Source: Schistocephalus solidus (lineage: Eukaryota > Platyhelminthes > Cestoda > Diphyllobothriidea > Diphyllobothriidae). From it: a DNA stretch of 64,000 nucleotides. Each line of letters begins with the position of its first letter. Within the stretch, counting starts at the first letter, position 1. The notes under the pieces were generated by a model that was not told the origin of the DNA, searched no databases, and saw only the letters and a program-made list of their open reading frames with translations. The DNA is taken from contig WEDG01002903.1 of NCBI GenBank assembly GCA_017591395.1, positions 1 to 64,000 on the forward strand, read 5' to 3'. This document shows positions 33,321-46,031 of this stretch, piece by piece. The translations under genes and the position numbers were made by a program.

Positions 33321-36300
33321 CTCCCTAATTCATGTTCGCTACCGAAAAAATTGCCTCTGAACCGTTGCTTTTTCTATAATTCAATCTATTTTAATAATTC
33401 CTGTTTCCTGATGATTTATTTCTTTAACTAAAGCCGTTAAGCACTCCATTCTTCTTGTTTCCTATCGCTCATAAGGAATAGTGATGGTTACTTAATTTCA
33501 GTAGAAGCTGATTATAAGACTCTTGATCCTCGCCGATATTGCCCGAGAAGCCACGTTTTCCCTTAAGGTCCGATAAATCTGTCCTGCTTAGGTGAAAGTT
33601 ATACTGTTAGCTGTACTTCTTTTTCAGCTGAAAATAAGGACTATGTTATAAGATAATGTCGGCGGAGCTGTGACTAGTAAATGACGATGCATCTGCCTAA
33701 TAACTCAGGTTGAATTGGCTCCAAATGACTAATTTTTTCACTTTGCTCACGGTCTAGTCAGTGATAGGATAGTCTAAGTTAGTACATGGTGAGTAGTTGC
33801 TTTTAAAGGCGGTATTCATGTGTCGAGCGAGCAATACTTCCGGTTTTATTCAGTTTTAGAAAACGAAATCTGACCAATAGCATAACTTCCTAAATAAAAT
33901 AGTAAATAAAGATTCCATAGGTGTTCAAGACCTCACGTCTCAGCTTCTCATGGCCGCTGCGTATTCAACACGCCACGTAACCTTTTCGCTTGACTTATGC
34001 ATTGGTAATCTAGAGCTTAAGCCATCCGTAGTCCATTGTCGTCATCTTTTTCGCAGTTGTATTTTCTATCCTGAAATTGTTAATATTCAAATAATAATTA
34101 AATGGAATAAGTATGTTTTGTTTACCTGCATAACACTTGGCTGTGGGGCATATGAATTGATTTTTTTTAATTTCTCGAGACTGAAAAACAACCGCTGGCA
34201 TACGGTTTAACAGAAAGTGAACTTTGAACTTTAACTCACTCCAAGTGCATATGGTTCAAATCTGACTCACGTGGGCAAATTTCTTGGCCCTGGCTATGTT
34301 TAACCAGCTGGAAAGTCGTCCTTTGTGCCACAAATTCATTGCTTATTGTTTCACTGTGCGTGTAAGAACAGTCTGTGGCCCAATAGATGCAAAATGTCGA
34401 CATCTAAGAAGGATTGATAATCAATCGCAAACCGGCATCAAGGCATGTACCAAAGCTTTGAAATATTAATGGGTATACTTAAGCGAATTTAAAACTTAAA
34501 GGAAAGATGGAACGTAATATTATTTTATTAAGAAATAGTACCTTAATGTTAAACGCGAAAAGTTCTGAAAAAGTTAAATACCTGTAAATGCGAGGAATTA
34601 AGTTAAATAGAATTGTCTGATGATAGCGTAAGCATACAAATTTGCAGATATTAAAATAAATATTCTTTGTCAACTTTTTCAGCCGATTTCTTGCATTGGG
34701 TTACAAATAGTTGGCTGTAAGAAAGAAACAGTCAGGTAAATTTTAAAGCCTTAACAACTGAAAGTAGTGCAGCGAGGCTGAAATGTTCGCAGATTCTGTG
34801 AAAAGAAAGCCGAAAGATGCAACAGGTTGTTCCCCTTTAAATACAAGACTTCGTCGCAAGCACGGTTCAAAGCGTCATTCGTCAAATAAATTGTGCACTG
34901 GCATCTGAACTGAGATGACACATAATTGCGACACCAGCGAGTGCATTATTAACTGCTTTGAAAGGGGGTAGCGCTGCCAGTGACAGTTTCGGTCGGTTCT
35001 TTCCTAGAATTGAAATCAGTAAGGAGATCCAGCGCAGCTGCAGGGTTTGGAATGAAAGATAGTTAATAATTTAAAAACCCAATGAAACAACGCAGTTGCG
35101 AAGTGTCTCTTGAACATGGAAAGACAGGACATTTTGCATTTTCTCTGGTGGTTAAGCGATTCCATGCCTGTCAACGAGAATTTACAGCAAACAGATGGTT
35201 TTCAGTAATTATTTAGAAGCTATGGCTGAACCGCGATGCGTTTTCCCCTGCAAAGAGATAGCTCCGAGTACTCGTAAATGTAAACAACTCTCAATGAAAG
35301 GTCAAGGAAAGTTGGTGAATGAACCTTTGAATCGATTGGAACACGTTGCACCAACGGAAGACCATGCGATCGAATTTGAACGGACGAAGAATTTCGTGAT
35401 GGTGGTCATGAGAACGTATTCATCAGTGCCCGGCATCTGAGCATATGCTTTAACGAAGCAGCTCTTGGACAAAATAAATTTTCCGGTGGCATATGGAGGA
35501 AATCGTGAAGCTGGGAAATTGGATGTTGTTCTGGAACATTGGGTCAGTGCATGGCACGATAATAACCCCCTGTAGATTAGAGTAAATAAAATCAAAATGG
35601 GCAGGATGTGGTCTACTTCGCAGAGCTTTGTCCTGTAAAAAAGCATTTGAGATCAGACAAATATTTTAAATTTTTCTTTGATAAGGTACACAAAATGATA
35701 TTGAAATTAAAGTTGTGATTTTTATGTTATCTCGAGAAATGGAGGGAAAGGTAGTTCATGAACGAAGCATGTCAACTCATCTCACAAGAGACAAAATTAA
35801 GAAGCCTGAAAAAGCTTTAATTATCATTATTCGCTTAGGGAAGTTTAAATAGCAATCTACCTAAAATGAAGCGATAATTCATATGATTAATGGGTTGTGC
35901 GCTGACCTTCTGTTAAGACCTAGCAAGTAATTTTATCAACATTGACTTTCCCTAAACCTTTACGTCATGCGTACAGGTTAAATAAAAGTCTCAGAATCAA
36001 TCAACAGACTGATTTCCCGGCGACACGAATGCAATTTTCTGAGAGGTTGGTCCGTTTTCGGCAGTAGATATCTCCACTTCACAATTTTCTGGAGGTTTGC
36101 ATTCTTTTTTAGATGAGTTGGTGAGAGTAATAGACAACGCCTTTGAAAACGCTATTGTTGACTTGCCAGTATATCATATTCATCTGTGTACGTACTCTTA
36201 ATAATGTAAACTGTACAAATAGTATTTACAAAATATAAGTAGCATTGTTTTTACAACTAACTAATGTCTGGAGTTGACGTGATATTAATTCGTGTTAAGA

Positions 36301-36395
36301 TCGTCAAAGGAAAACAAGGGATAGATATAATCATCCAAGTTATTCTTGAAAATCTTTAGAGACGTCGCCTCCATGACTGATTGCGGGAGATCATT
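33321..36395. other. Non-coding stretch, nothing recognised
   Basis: Open frames at 33950-34210, 35195-35440 (plus) and 35302-35646 (minus) overlap antisense or lack motifs. I cannot support any of them as a gene. Confidence 0.4.
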
Positions 36396-37880
36396 CTACT
36401 GTTTTACTTCCCGTTGCGTGAAGAATTCGGAGCGGAGGTTTAGCCTGGGCATTTTCGTGCGCAGCTTCATTTTGTGTCCTCGAAGATGAGGCGAGAGATG
36501 CCACTGAAATATGTCCTCGAAGCGCAAACCTTGCTCAAGGCCGTGTTTTAGCTTTAAAAGTAAGGTAAGATCACCTAGTTGCTGCCTATAAAACAAAAGG
36601 AATAGATGTAGGCATCCCATGTCTCTCTATATAAGAGTGATATTTAAGAACTCTTACTAGCTTGGTTGCACGACATTGCACTTTATCGAGACATATCTTC
36701 TTTTTTGCGACCCATGACCACCACGGTCGAACGAAAGCGCCGTAGCATTTACCGAAGAGACCTTCGTCGAAAGATACAAACGCCTTTATATAGCTTGCGG
36801 TGTTTGCAGCCTTAACGCATTGCAATCTTGGCTTCAGATTGCCTTGTGTCCAAACACCGAGGTCGTTCTGTGAAGGTTCAATGGGAATTCGAGTGTCATT
36901 CGGGTAATCTGCCCTCACGTTTTCAGTTGGAAGATAATTAGTTTGACGCAGGGGAGAACAGCACAATTTTGCGCACTTAAATCTAGAAGCTATTGCTTGG
37001 ACTATGTTTGCAGTCTGCGCAGATTACTTTGCAGAACATTTCTGATCGCTCGGGTCTTTAATGACTTGCCACAACTAACGTTATCGGCAAACATGATCTT
37101 ACCGCAGTTCAGTTCCTGCCGACTTTCATTTGCATAAAACATGAAAATTAAAGGGACCAAGAACGCCACGAACCACATTCACCCAGTCTCATTTATCCTC
37201 TACGATACAGACGCGTTGTTTTCGCCCAATCAGAAATGACTTTATCCAGTTCAAAAGCTTCCCCTGATGACAAGAATGCTCCATTTATGTAAATGGCGTT
37301 GATGGGGCACGCTTTCCAAGGCGTTGCGATAATCGATGTACGCTAAATCTACTTCGAAGCCCCCTTCAAAAAGCACTGTTCCAGACTTCGAGAGAAGTCA
37401 GCAGGTTTGAAAAGCAGGAGCGCCCTCGCCAAAAACCATGCTCAAAATTCTGTAAGACGTCCTGTTCATTAAAAATGTTTAATATATCACGCTTTAAAAG
37501 GAATTGCATTTTTTGCAGGAAGGGCAAGTTAAGCTTTTAGGTCTAAAGCTGTTTGCTGCCATTTTGCTACCTCCCTTTTATAAGGGAACAATGTTTGGTG
37601 TCTTCGACGGTGATGGCAAGCTCCCTGTTCTCATTTTTAGCTCGAACAAAGATGAAAGAGGCATTATTAGCTCGGCTGATAGTACTCTAAGTATCAGTCC
37701 AGGGATCCCATCCGGACCAGGAGACTTGTCTGGCTTGATTTGGATGAGGACCCGTCTGACTTCGTCAACTGAAAAGGCTACGGTTTCAATGACAGTCTTA
37801 TCTTGGGCATCTTCTCGATATTCGCATCTCAGTATTGCAGTTTTTAGTCTCCATTATCCAAATCTATGTACTTGAACTAA
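36396..37880 (-). mobile_element. CR1/jockey-like LINE fragment (RT), antisense, dead
   Basis: From about 37790 the minus strand reads 'VDEVRRVLIQIKPDKSPGPD', the hallmark start of CR1-type reverse transcriptase. 'KLLNWIKSFLIGRKQRVCIV' follows near 37250, then a corrupted 'FADN' near 37100 where FADD is expected. A C-terminal part continues ('NDLGVWTQGN', 'CYGAFVRPWWSWVAKKK', 'CRATKLVRVL') to about 36400. Several stops and frameshifts. The 5' endonuclease region is missing, as usual for LINE copies truncated during insertion. Confidence 0.88.
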
Positions 37881-39179
37881 ATAGGCTCGAAAATTGTACC
37901 CACCTATCCCACATATAGAAGGCACAATTACTGGCTTCTATGTAGGGAGATTACTGCGCTACCTGAAAAGGACTTATTTCCTTTTAATCGGTTGCATGCA
38001 TTGGTTGCCGCGTTTTATGATCTGTTTGTTTCTGTACCTACCAGACCCTCTTGAGTTTTTCCCAAATAAAGTACATCAAAAGAAACCATCAGGACCTTAA
38101 AGGATTTGCGAAAACCATCATACAACATCCATTCTTACTTGAGCCACGTTATTTGAAAATATGCCCGGGGAAGTTGATTATAGTAGAAAGCTGAAAGAGG
38201 TTGTCAATCAAGAGAAAGAAACCCGTATCACGCACGCTACGGGAGGTTTGCATAAAGTCTTAACCCAATTGTTTTAACTAAGATGAAAAAGGGTTAGGTT
38301 AATTCGGTAAGTTGCATTGGATAGCTGTAGTCATAATTAAACGTTTTTGTTCACTGCAACGCCTATCAGTTTGGTTGCTGGCCTAGATTTCGTTCAGCCT
38401 TTCCTTTGTGATGCAGATGTTTAGTGTGATAACCTAGCCAACACGTCACGCTGCATACCGGGTATGGTCAGGTGAGGCAAGACAAAGTCATGGCCATGCC
38501 TACTAAAATAAATTTTCGCGAAGCATTTAAAACGTTGAAGTGACTTCTTTTTATGCAAACACATTGTGCTAGTTTAAACAAATGGCAATTTGGCTATAAA
38601 TTCACAAGAAGGCTTATCTATTGGCGATAGTAATGTCTCTGTTTCAAGTGATGTGGGTGCTTTTTTTCAAGTGGGCAATTAAATGCCATTTAGTTACTTA
38701 TTTTTCTATGGTTAGTGTTGCAGTTTGCTCATCCAGCAAAAGCTTGTGAGACAATGGTACGTCATTCTTCGTTTATTTCATGAGTTTAGTGCCTTTATGT
38801 TCTAATTTATGCACTAAGAATTTATTGTACGTGTATGAAGGTAGCAACAGGTCTATTAACTAATTATCACTTAAGGTCAAGGGCGTGCGATACAATTTTT
38901 TTCAAAAAAGAGAAGCTTACATTTTTACTATATTTCTTGGCAAGAACAGTGAACGGTCTTATTTTAAAAAGTTTTATTTATTGTCCCATATTATTTGAGC
39001 TGGCCCAAATATTCAGTTGGATACTTTATTTGCACTTTGCACGATTGTGTTTTGAGTCCGTTCCCTAGCCTGTTATTTCTATATACCGTAGGAAATTAGC
39101 TGCAGGATTAGTCATTTAAGTAGACACACGTACATTATTAACTCCTTTCCTCTATTTATCGAACCAAAATTCTGTTTAG
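37881..39179. other. Non-coding stretch, nothing recognised
   Basis: No retroelement or domain signature. The frame at 38835-39068 (plus) is AT-rich and hydrophobic without a motif. Confidence 0.4.
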
Positions 39180-39534
39180 CGGTTGACGAGGTCCCAGAAG
39201 AGACTTTTCGAACAGACGCAAGCTTGCAGCCTCCCCTTTATTCTTTGAGTAACAGAAACATGGGAGAAGTTATATCTGGCGCCTGCGAGACTTCGCAGAC
39301 TTCTCTAGATATTATAAATTCAACGATTCCTTTGGCTCACCCTGAGCCTCTTGATCCTCTGGTCGCCCATAAGTACACCTCGTCTAAGGAAATAGTAGAT
39401 CTCTTACTACATAAAACTATGACTTCTACCTCCAAGACAGTTATCCCACAGGCCTTTGAAGTCATTGGAGTAATTAGTTCCGAAACTGAAGAATGGATGC
39501 AGCGCAAGCATACTTTTGTGCTACGTAATATCGC
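39180..39534 (+). CDS. Candidate coding exon, unknown Ser/Thr-rich protein
   Basis: An acceptor-like 'aaattctgtttag' ends at 39179 and a possible donor CTAC|GTAATA lies at 39535. The segment between is open on plus for about 118 codons, reading roughly VDEVPEETFRTDASLQPPL, then 'SGACETSQTSLDI', 'HPEPLDPLVAHKYTSSKEIV' and 'SKTVIPQAFEVIGVISSETE'. The varied hydrophilic composition, with balanced E/D/K/R, is unlike the low-complexity frames around it. No domain recognised. The frame stays open to 39667, so the end is uncertain. It could be an upstream exon of the plus-strand LIM gene or of another gene. Confidence 0.4.
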
Positions 39535-41299
39535 AAATCACATATCTGCTATTTATTGTGCACATTTTTTCTGTAAAGCTGTGTATTGGGATTCAGAGTC
39601 ATGCACGCTAAACGACTTCGCTCACTCAGGCGTAATGCCCAAACATTATTCACTCTCTATTCCCTGATAGAAGTCGACTTCATACTGTTCAGTAAGGAAA
39701 TAAGTAGGGAATTCTGTTTAAAATGGCATTGCTCAGTTTCCTTTAATTTCACCCCAATGCAGAGGAAACTGAAAAATTCTAAACCGTCGACAAGCAACAG
39801 AGAAATGACTACTTCTGAATTTTTGTTGAAAAAAGTTGAATCCAATGTCATCTATGGCCTCGACGTTTGAATCGCTAGTTAACTCTCTATGGAAAAAGAC
39901 TATGATTGATCTCGGGGGAGCTCAAGGCAACAATAATTCTCTTTTTGCCTCACCCATAGAAAGAAAGGTAGATAGATGTTATATTCGAGTACCCGGAAGA
40001 GCACTGTCATTGGATAAAAATAAATTAAAACGATTGTCAAATCTTGTACAGTTAAGTTGTGAATAGAAGGTTAGCTATTAGCGATGACAGTTTACACAAA
40101 TCAGTGTGGACAAAAAATCAGATAAAAGAGCAAAAAGTGAAAAAAATACTCTTTGGGCATTTTTATGGAAGAGGCATATCTTGAATGGGAATTTGTGAGA
40201 TTTTAAGAAGAAAAAACTGTCGCTCCTGGGTGAAAAACTTACCGGTAAGGTAGGAGCGACATACTAAGGTAAGCATATGAGGGTTTCAGAACGCTCCACA
40301 TCGTGAGATAAATCCTATAACGACAGGGGCTACTTTTCATCACCACAGGTGTGATCACAATGCGTATCAACTAGATATAAGTGTAACCGTCAAGGATGCC
40401 AGACAGGGAAAACCTTCGCAGGCATCATCCGAACGCTTATGGTCGAACGAGGAAAGGACCGTAAAGCTCGTGAAGGTTATGGTAGAATTGCCAGAAAAGC
40501 GACCATGCTACTCGCATTGCTGATTTCTCAAACCACAGACAAAGGAACCCAAATGATCGCCAACAGTCCATGTTTAGGGTAGACATCGTGACACTGCTCT
40601 ACGAGGGCATATGAATCAGCGTGGTAGGTTGCTTCAGAGCGTAGTACGAAACGATAATAGGAGATCCAGTAATTAAGTAAGCAGAAATAAACATAATGCG
40701 CTCATGGGGGCTAGATGGCATGAGAATCAATGATGAATATGAGGCCTTCACAGCTTAATATTCAGATTGTACTTCTGATAATCGTTATCGGCATTCGAAA
40801 CGTAGGTGCTTTAAAATGAGCGCGCAAAATAACAAAATTATTTGGCGATCATTTTACGGAGGTATGGGTTATGAAGACATCTTAGTTCGTGGGGGAAACG
40901 ATGCATGGAAGAAATAATTTGGAGATGGTTTTCTAAATTTCCGACGGTCTTTTATCGGGGTCATGGAGAAAGCTGTTTAGGAAGGAAGAGGAAAATAAAA
41001 GGTTAATTGAATCAGTGCTAAGATAAATGTGTGGACTTCGCGTAAAATTAGACAGGTTATTTGATAACCTTTACATTGATTGGCAGGTTATTGCAAAGAA
41101 CGCAATATCTGGAAGCGAAGAACAGAGAGCGTTCGGATGTGGAGGATATGGGAGGCGGTTTAATCAGTTAAGAATTACGTAGGTTGTACAGACGACTAAC
41201 GGGGTAAGGGCTGGAATTTGGGTAATAGTTGAACTATTATTAAGGCAATATAGGAGGCAGAAGCCAGCTTTTAGTCTCAGAAGCCATAGCAATTTAAGG
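39535..41299. other. Mostly non-coding, with one further exon-like segment
   Basis: Around 39761-39966 an acceptor ('ccccaatgcag') and a donor ('gaaag|GTAGAT') bracket a segment, but no single frame stays open across it, so I do not call an exon. A hairpin lies at 40218-40261. The rest is AT-rich without signal. Confidence 0.4.
40218..40261. other. Nested hairpin: 10-bp stem enclosing a 12-bp palindrome
   Basis: TGTCGCTCCT (40218-40227) pairs perfectly with AGGAGCGACA (40252-40261). Inside the loop is the perfect palindrome CTTACCGGTAAG (40238-40249). Role unknown. Confidence 0.8.
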
Positions 41300-43059
41300 T
41301 TAGTTTACTGGCACCTTGTCGAGTACTAGGTAGTTGAAAGGGTCGGAGGTAATAGTTTCCGAGTAAAGTATCTTTGGACCTTTTTCAATTTTAGAACGGC
41401 TAGACTTGATCATTAAACCACAAAAATGGACAGCAATGTTCAAGATTGGGAAGGGCAAACATTTGATAGTCTTAATTTAATTTCAGGAAGTTAGAAATTA
41501 TAAGAGATTAAGCCACAGATCTGGGCAGCTTTGGCCGTAATTCTATCGGCATGAGGCGCCACATCTAAATTATAAGTGAAGCTTAAACCTAAGTCCTTGA
41601 TGATGAAATATTCAGTTATACGGGTGTCTTGCAAAATAACTGGATGTGGGAGTCGTTTAAGCCCGAAGCACATGTAACGATACTAAGCAGGTGAGAATTC
41701 CATTTGCCACGTTGAGCTCCATGCAGCAAGTTCATGCAAATCTGCATGGATTTCTTCTAAGCATCGTTGGGCACTTGATCGAAGGCCTTGCTAAGATCAA
41801 AAGAGATAATGACCACAGAAGGATGATTTATTACGAAGTAATGTTAATAGCTTTAAAAAAGACAGGTTATATGTTTCACAAGAGCGATCGGGATGGAAGC
41901 CATGTTGGGAAGAGCTAAGAAGTTGATTGGTTATGCAAAAATCTGTAATTTGTACGGTAAGTATTTTTTCCAAAGCGCTTAGCAAGGGAAGGTGTTATAT
42001 GAACACCACCATAATTGTAAACATCCCAGCGTAAGCCAGCCTTAAATAATGGAATAATAATAGACGTTTTCCAATAATCAGGAGAGAACCTGAGAACACT
42101 TTGCTCAGCAAAAGGGAAAAATCAATAAGTTTTTTAATAAGGGAATGTGGGATGTACGGTTCCAACTGATTGTGATCGATTAAGTTGGCTTATTTGTTTC
42201 TGAATATTTGTCGACTTATGAGATGTCAAGAGGATCGAAGGGATGGGATTGGTTTCAAGGGTAAAATGTTTGGCAAAGAAGGAATTTAACAGTTGCTGTG
42301 TTCAAATCTTCTGTAATAAAATTATTATTGCAATCGAGTAATGGCTGAATAAATTTATGCGATTTCGCGGAAGAACGGAGACGGAACACTTGAGCAACAG
42401 ATCTGGAAGTATTATCATAGATACTTGCTAGAGACTCTCTACGCCTCTCTCGCGCGATCCTCAGTTTTGAGGCTAATTCAAATATTTGTGCGATCCTTAA
42501 GTAGACCGATAAAGAACTTATGGACGGATCCGTATGGTGCTTTTGTAATTTTTATGTGGATTTTGAAGATAGTGAGGCCCCATGGAAGAACCAGTATTTG
42601 ATATAACGGTCTTTTGTTGAATGAAATTGAGAAGGCCTTTAGTTAGACCTTGCAATATATCGTGGAAAAAACTAGGATCACTTTTTTAAGAAAAGCTTGG
42701 TCAATCTGGTGCTTTTAAAATTATTTAAATAATTCTTTCTTAACATGAGCAAAGTCGAAATAAGTTCGTTTTATATCTGACTTTACGGAGGAGGAGACTG
42801 AAAACAACAATGAATCAATGCGTGATCACCCGCAAAAACGGTTTGGATGGAAATTCATTAGCAAACAATGGACGTAATAAGTAAAAATTAAATCTAAAAT
42901 ACTGTCTTTTCTAGTCACTGAGCTGATTAATTGAGACGTGTTGAAAAATAAATCGTATTCAAGAAGTTCTCAAATTTTGGCGAAGAAGTATTTGCATGCC
43001 AATCGATTTATGGCAAATTAAAAATCACCTACGATTATTTTGACATCAAACGGATCTTC

Positions 43060-43072
43060 TGCAACTTTTTCA
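43060..43072. repeat. Target-site duplication, left copy (13 bp)
   Basis: TGCAACTTTTTCA at 43060-43072 is identical to 44458-44470. The two copies bracket the Penelope-like element exactly where the host LINE endonuclease frame is interrupted. Confidence 0.85.
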
Positions 43073-44457
43073 AAAGATGCATGTTAAATGTGCAGTTCCT
43101 TTTTGACAACCAGCTATACAGAAAAAATAGATGGCGTTGCTCTGGGCTCGCCACTTGGACATCTCATAGCCGATGCCTTAATGGGCAAGCTGGAGAAATT
43201 GCATGTAAGTGGACAGATCAATAAACTAAGACACTACGGCCAATACGTTGACGACACTTTGTTATTTTCACAGAAGAAACACATGAAGACGAACTCTTAA
43301 ACACTGTAAATCAAGCACATCCGTCGATCAAATTGATGGAAAGAGCAGGTTCACTCCATTTCTTAGACGTTCTTCTAAGCAGAAGACCTGATGGCAGCAT
43401 CCGAAGGAGCGATTATTGAAATAAAACCTGGTCTGGGCAATATACGAATTTTGACAGTTTCGTACCTATCCAACAGAAACGCTATTTAGCTCGTTGCTTA
43501 GCAAAAAGGGCAAGAAAAATTTGCTCGGAAGATAGTATCGAGGAGAAGCTTGGGAAGATCCAGAACCTACTTCGAGAGAATGGATACCCAGATCGGTTTA
43601 TTACAAAGCATCTTGTCGCAAGACCAGTGAAACCTGACAAGGTTACTGTAGAAAAGAAAACTCTATTCCTAAAAGTGCCCTTTCAAGGGGATTCGGCTAG
43701 TGAACTCCTGAAAAGACGCCTTAACCAAGCCGTTACACAAACCTTCCCAGCAGCGAAACTTCAGATAATGTTCTCAACCAACCCTCTTTTACGAGGCGAA
43801 GGTAAGGATAGGTTGCCGGCTCAGACCACCTCCAGGTGCATTTACTCATTTACTTGCTCCTGTGGAGCAGGTTTATATTGGTCGCACGAGTCAGTGCCTA
43901 TCCAAAAGAATAAGAGAATACCTCCCAGCAAGACTGAGCAAAGGGGAAGTCAAGAGCCTAAATAGCGCCATCCTTGCACATCTTCTTGACACCGGTCATA
44001 GGGTGGACCACAGCGAAGCTTTCCGTGTAATTTATAAGGTCCCACCAAACTCCACCAAGCCACTGGGTCAAGTCTACTAGCAGCAGCAGAAGCGACTGCC
44101 GTTAGGTTGATGAAGCCGGTCTTGTGCGCACAAATGAACCTCGTACAAGCTCCGCGTTTAGCTTGGCCAACGGCCGCTCAACTGCATGCATTCCCCCGCG
44201 CCATCTCTGTCCTCGCCCTTCCCCTGGAACGGCTCTACCAAACACTCACTGCCGCTTATCCCATTGTCTCTTATCATCCTTCCCCTATGCACACCTCTCA
44301 GATAACCCACACAAATGGACAAACATTTTTGATTTCATGTTTTAAATTTATATTACGGTCCAACGTTTCCCTATAGCTGTACTGGTCTGAATAGAAGTTA
44401 TCGAAAGCAGCGTGTATGCTCGCCAAGTCCTCTTTGGAATGTTTTTATGGGAATGAT
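43073..44457 (+). mobile_element. Penelope-like element 3, 5'-truncated, nested in the LINE
   Basis: Plus strand, opposite to its host. It begins inside RT ('VQFLFDNQLYRK' near 43095). After a frameshift at an A-run it gives 'IDGVALGSPLGHLIADALMG' and a YVDD catalytic box ('HYGQYVDDTLLFSQ', near 43240). A finger/thumb part follows to about 43620, then from 43627 'LKRRLNQAVTQTFPAAKLQI'. The GIY-YIG domain is split by a frameshift ('CIYSFTCSCGAGLYW' and then 'VYIGRTSQCLSKRIREYL'), ending near 44080, with a 3' tail to 44457. Flanking 13-bp repeats mark the insertion. It keeps its catalytic Asp pair but is frameshifted and lacks its 5' end. Confidence 0.9.
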
Positions 44458-44470
44458 TGCAACTTTTTCA
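44458..44470. repeat. Target-site duplication, right copy (13 bp)
   Basis: Second copy of TGCAACTTTTTCA. Removing one copy together with the insert would bring the two LINE endonuclease halves into the same reading frame on the minus strand. Confidence 0.85.
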
Positions 44471-44970
44471 GAGTTCAAAAAGCTAGTTTCATTGCCGGTA
44501 CAACAAAGAGGAGTATAGACACAGCCTATTACGACTTTTTTCGTGTGCGTGCGGGAGGATGAATGAAATGAAACAAGTTTTTTCGGAAAACGAAGAAATG
44601 CTTAGCTCGTGAGGGGAATGTACAAGAGATGATCTAACGTAAAGAAGACAACCACCACCAGGTTTTTCAACGTAGTCTTGTCGATATAAATTAAAATTAT
44701 CTAAAGCGAGCTTTTAGTCTGAAATTAGAGCATGGGCCCAAGATTATGTGATGCACATAATATCTGGGTTAAAGTCAAAAGCCTCAGTTCTTAGCTCAGT
44801 CATCTTTTTCACAACTGATCTCGCATTGAGTGAAACTATATTGAGATCATTTGAGGAACGTGGGATACGCTCATTTATGTTTATAGAAAAGGATGACTTG
44901 GTGGTGGGGATGTAAACTGTAGGTAAACTGGTGTAGATGGAAAGTAAAATTGCTGCAGTCTGCAATTTGC

Positions 44971-45435
44971 TAAGCTGTTAATGTAAAATAAATTAGGATT
45001 ATTGTAGATAAACATATTTGGGTGGTATACTTTGATAGGAAGGCTATTTTCTGCGTTAGCGAAAATAGGAGAAGGAGAAGGCCTGTCCTTATTTTCCTAT
45101 GAAGTTTTTTTTCTCATCCCTTCTTTTTTAAAATGGAGGGCTAATTTACTCTGCCTCCATTTTCATGGTAGGAGTTTTTATCACTGCCTTTTTTTCTAGT
45201 TCACAATTAATTTCATACCATCGCCAACTGTTGACCTAACAGGACAAGTTCTGCCTACATTATTAAATATTTGTAAATTTTATCTGCGCCTATTGTCATA
45301 CTTTTACTTCGGTGTTAAGTTTGTTTTGACAGTGCCTTTCCGGCGCTAAACAAATATAAATTCTAAAAGTCTAAATTTTTGAAATTTACGTTTGGCCAAG
45401 CCTAGAATTCTGCTCGTTTTGGAAGAACACCAACG
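44971..45435. other. Junction between two divergent LINE copies
   Basis: Lies between the 5' end of the antisense LINE (44970) and the first recognisable RT codons of the sense CR1 (about 45440). May hold 5' parts of either element, but nothing readable is left. Confidence 0.4.
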
Positions 45436-45636
45436 TATTGCCGCACCTAAAGATAAAATAAGCACGGTGACATTCCCAACAGACACGGTAAGAAAATCTC
45501 TGAAGCAGCTGCAGCCCACCAAATCGCCAAATCCCAAAGGTTCTGAATGAACTCTCTGAACAGCTGGCCTCTCCATTCTCCAAGATCTTTGAAAGTTCGA
45601 TGGAGGAGTGGGATCTGCCCACCGAGTGAAGGCTAG

Positions 45637-45685
45637 TCAACAGATATATGCATATATATAGGCATATATATAGGCATATATATAG
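45637..45685. repeat. Short TATAGGCATA-type tandem repeat
   Basis: 'gcatatatataggcatatat' and further copies of the same unit, inserted within the RT-coding region of the sense CR1 copy. Confidence 0.8.
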
Positions 45686-46031
45686 TCAACATATATCCCT
45701 CAGATAAGTCAGACTCATAAGTATTTGTTGCAAATTAATGGATAAGATAATAAAACCGGAACATAAGAAGCCAATCGAAGAGAAAAGCTTGCATAATTAA
45801 TATCAACATGGATTTAAAAACGGTCAATTCTGCCTCACAAACCTTCTCACTTCCACGGTAAGCTAGACGAAATCCCTAGAATTAGGCTCGTTGGTCGATG
45901 CGGTCTACATCCACTTCAGCAAAGCCTTAAACAGAATCCCACACAGACGCCTGATATCGAAGATGCGTCAAATGGGTATGACTAGTAGCCTACTCAAATG
46001 GTTGGCCAACTTTTTCACAGGCAGACGCCAA

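Larger units (their letters stand above)
41300..44970 (-). mobile_element. CR1/jockey-like LINE, antisense, split by a Penelope-like insertion
   Basis: Read from right to left. The endonuclease start at 44890-44745 gives 'LNIVSLNARSVVKKMTELRT' and 'DFNPDIMCIT'; 'LYRQDYVEKPGGGCLLYVRS' follows near 44680-44600. The frame is then broken at 44470 by the insertion listed next and resumes at 43060 with 'EDPFDVKIIVGDFNLP', the conserved GDFN motif. Next come 'SVTRKDSILDLIFTYYV' near 42900, the RT start ('YWKTSIIIPLFKAG' near 42070, 'QLLSSSQHGFHPDRSC' near 41900, 'IISFDLSKAFDQVP' near 41760) and a C-terminal part to about 41350. Many stops; inactive. The element covers endonuclease and RT, so before decay it was longer than the other LINE copies here. 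Confidence 0.88.

Noticed and set aside
37504..37875. 123-codon plus-strand frame
   Set aside because: The complementary strand reads the CR1 RT motif VDEVRRVLIQIKPDKSPGPD, so the plus frame is antisense shadow.
39761..39966. Exon between a good acceptor and a GTAGAT donor
   Set aside because: No single reading frame stays open from acceptor to donor; each open frame covers only part of it.
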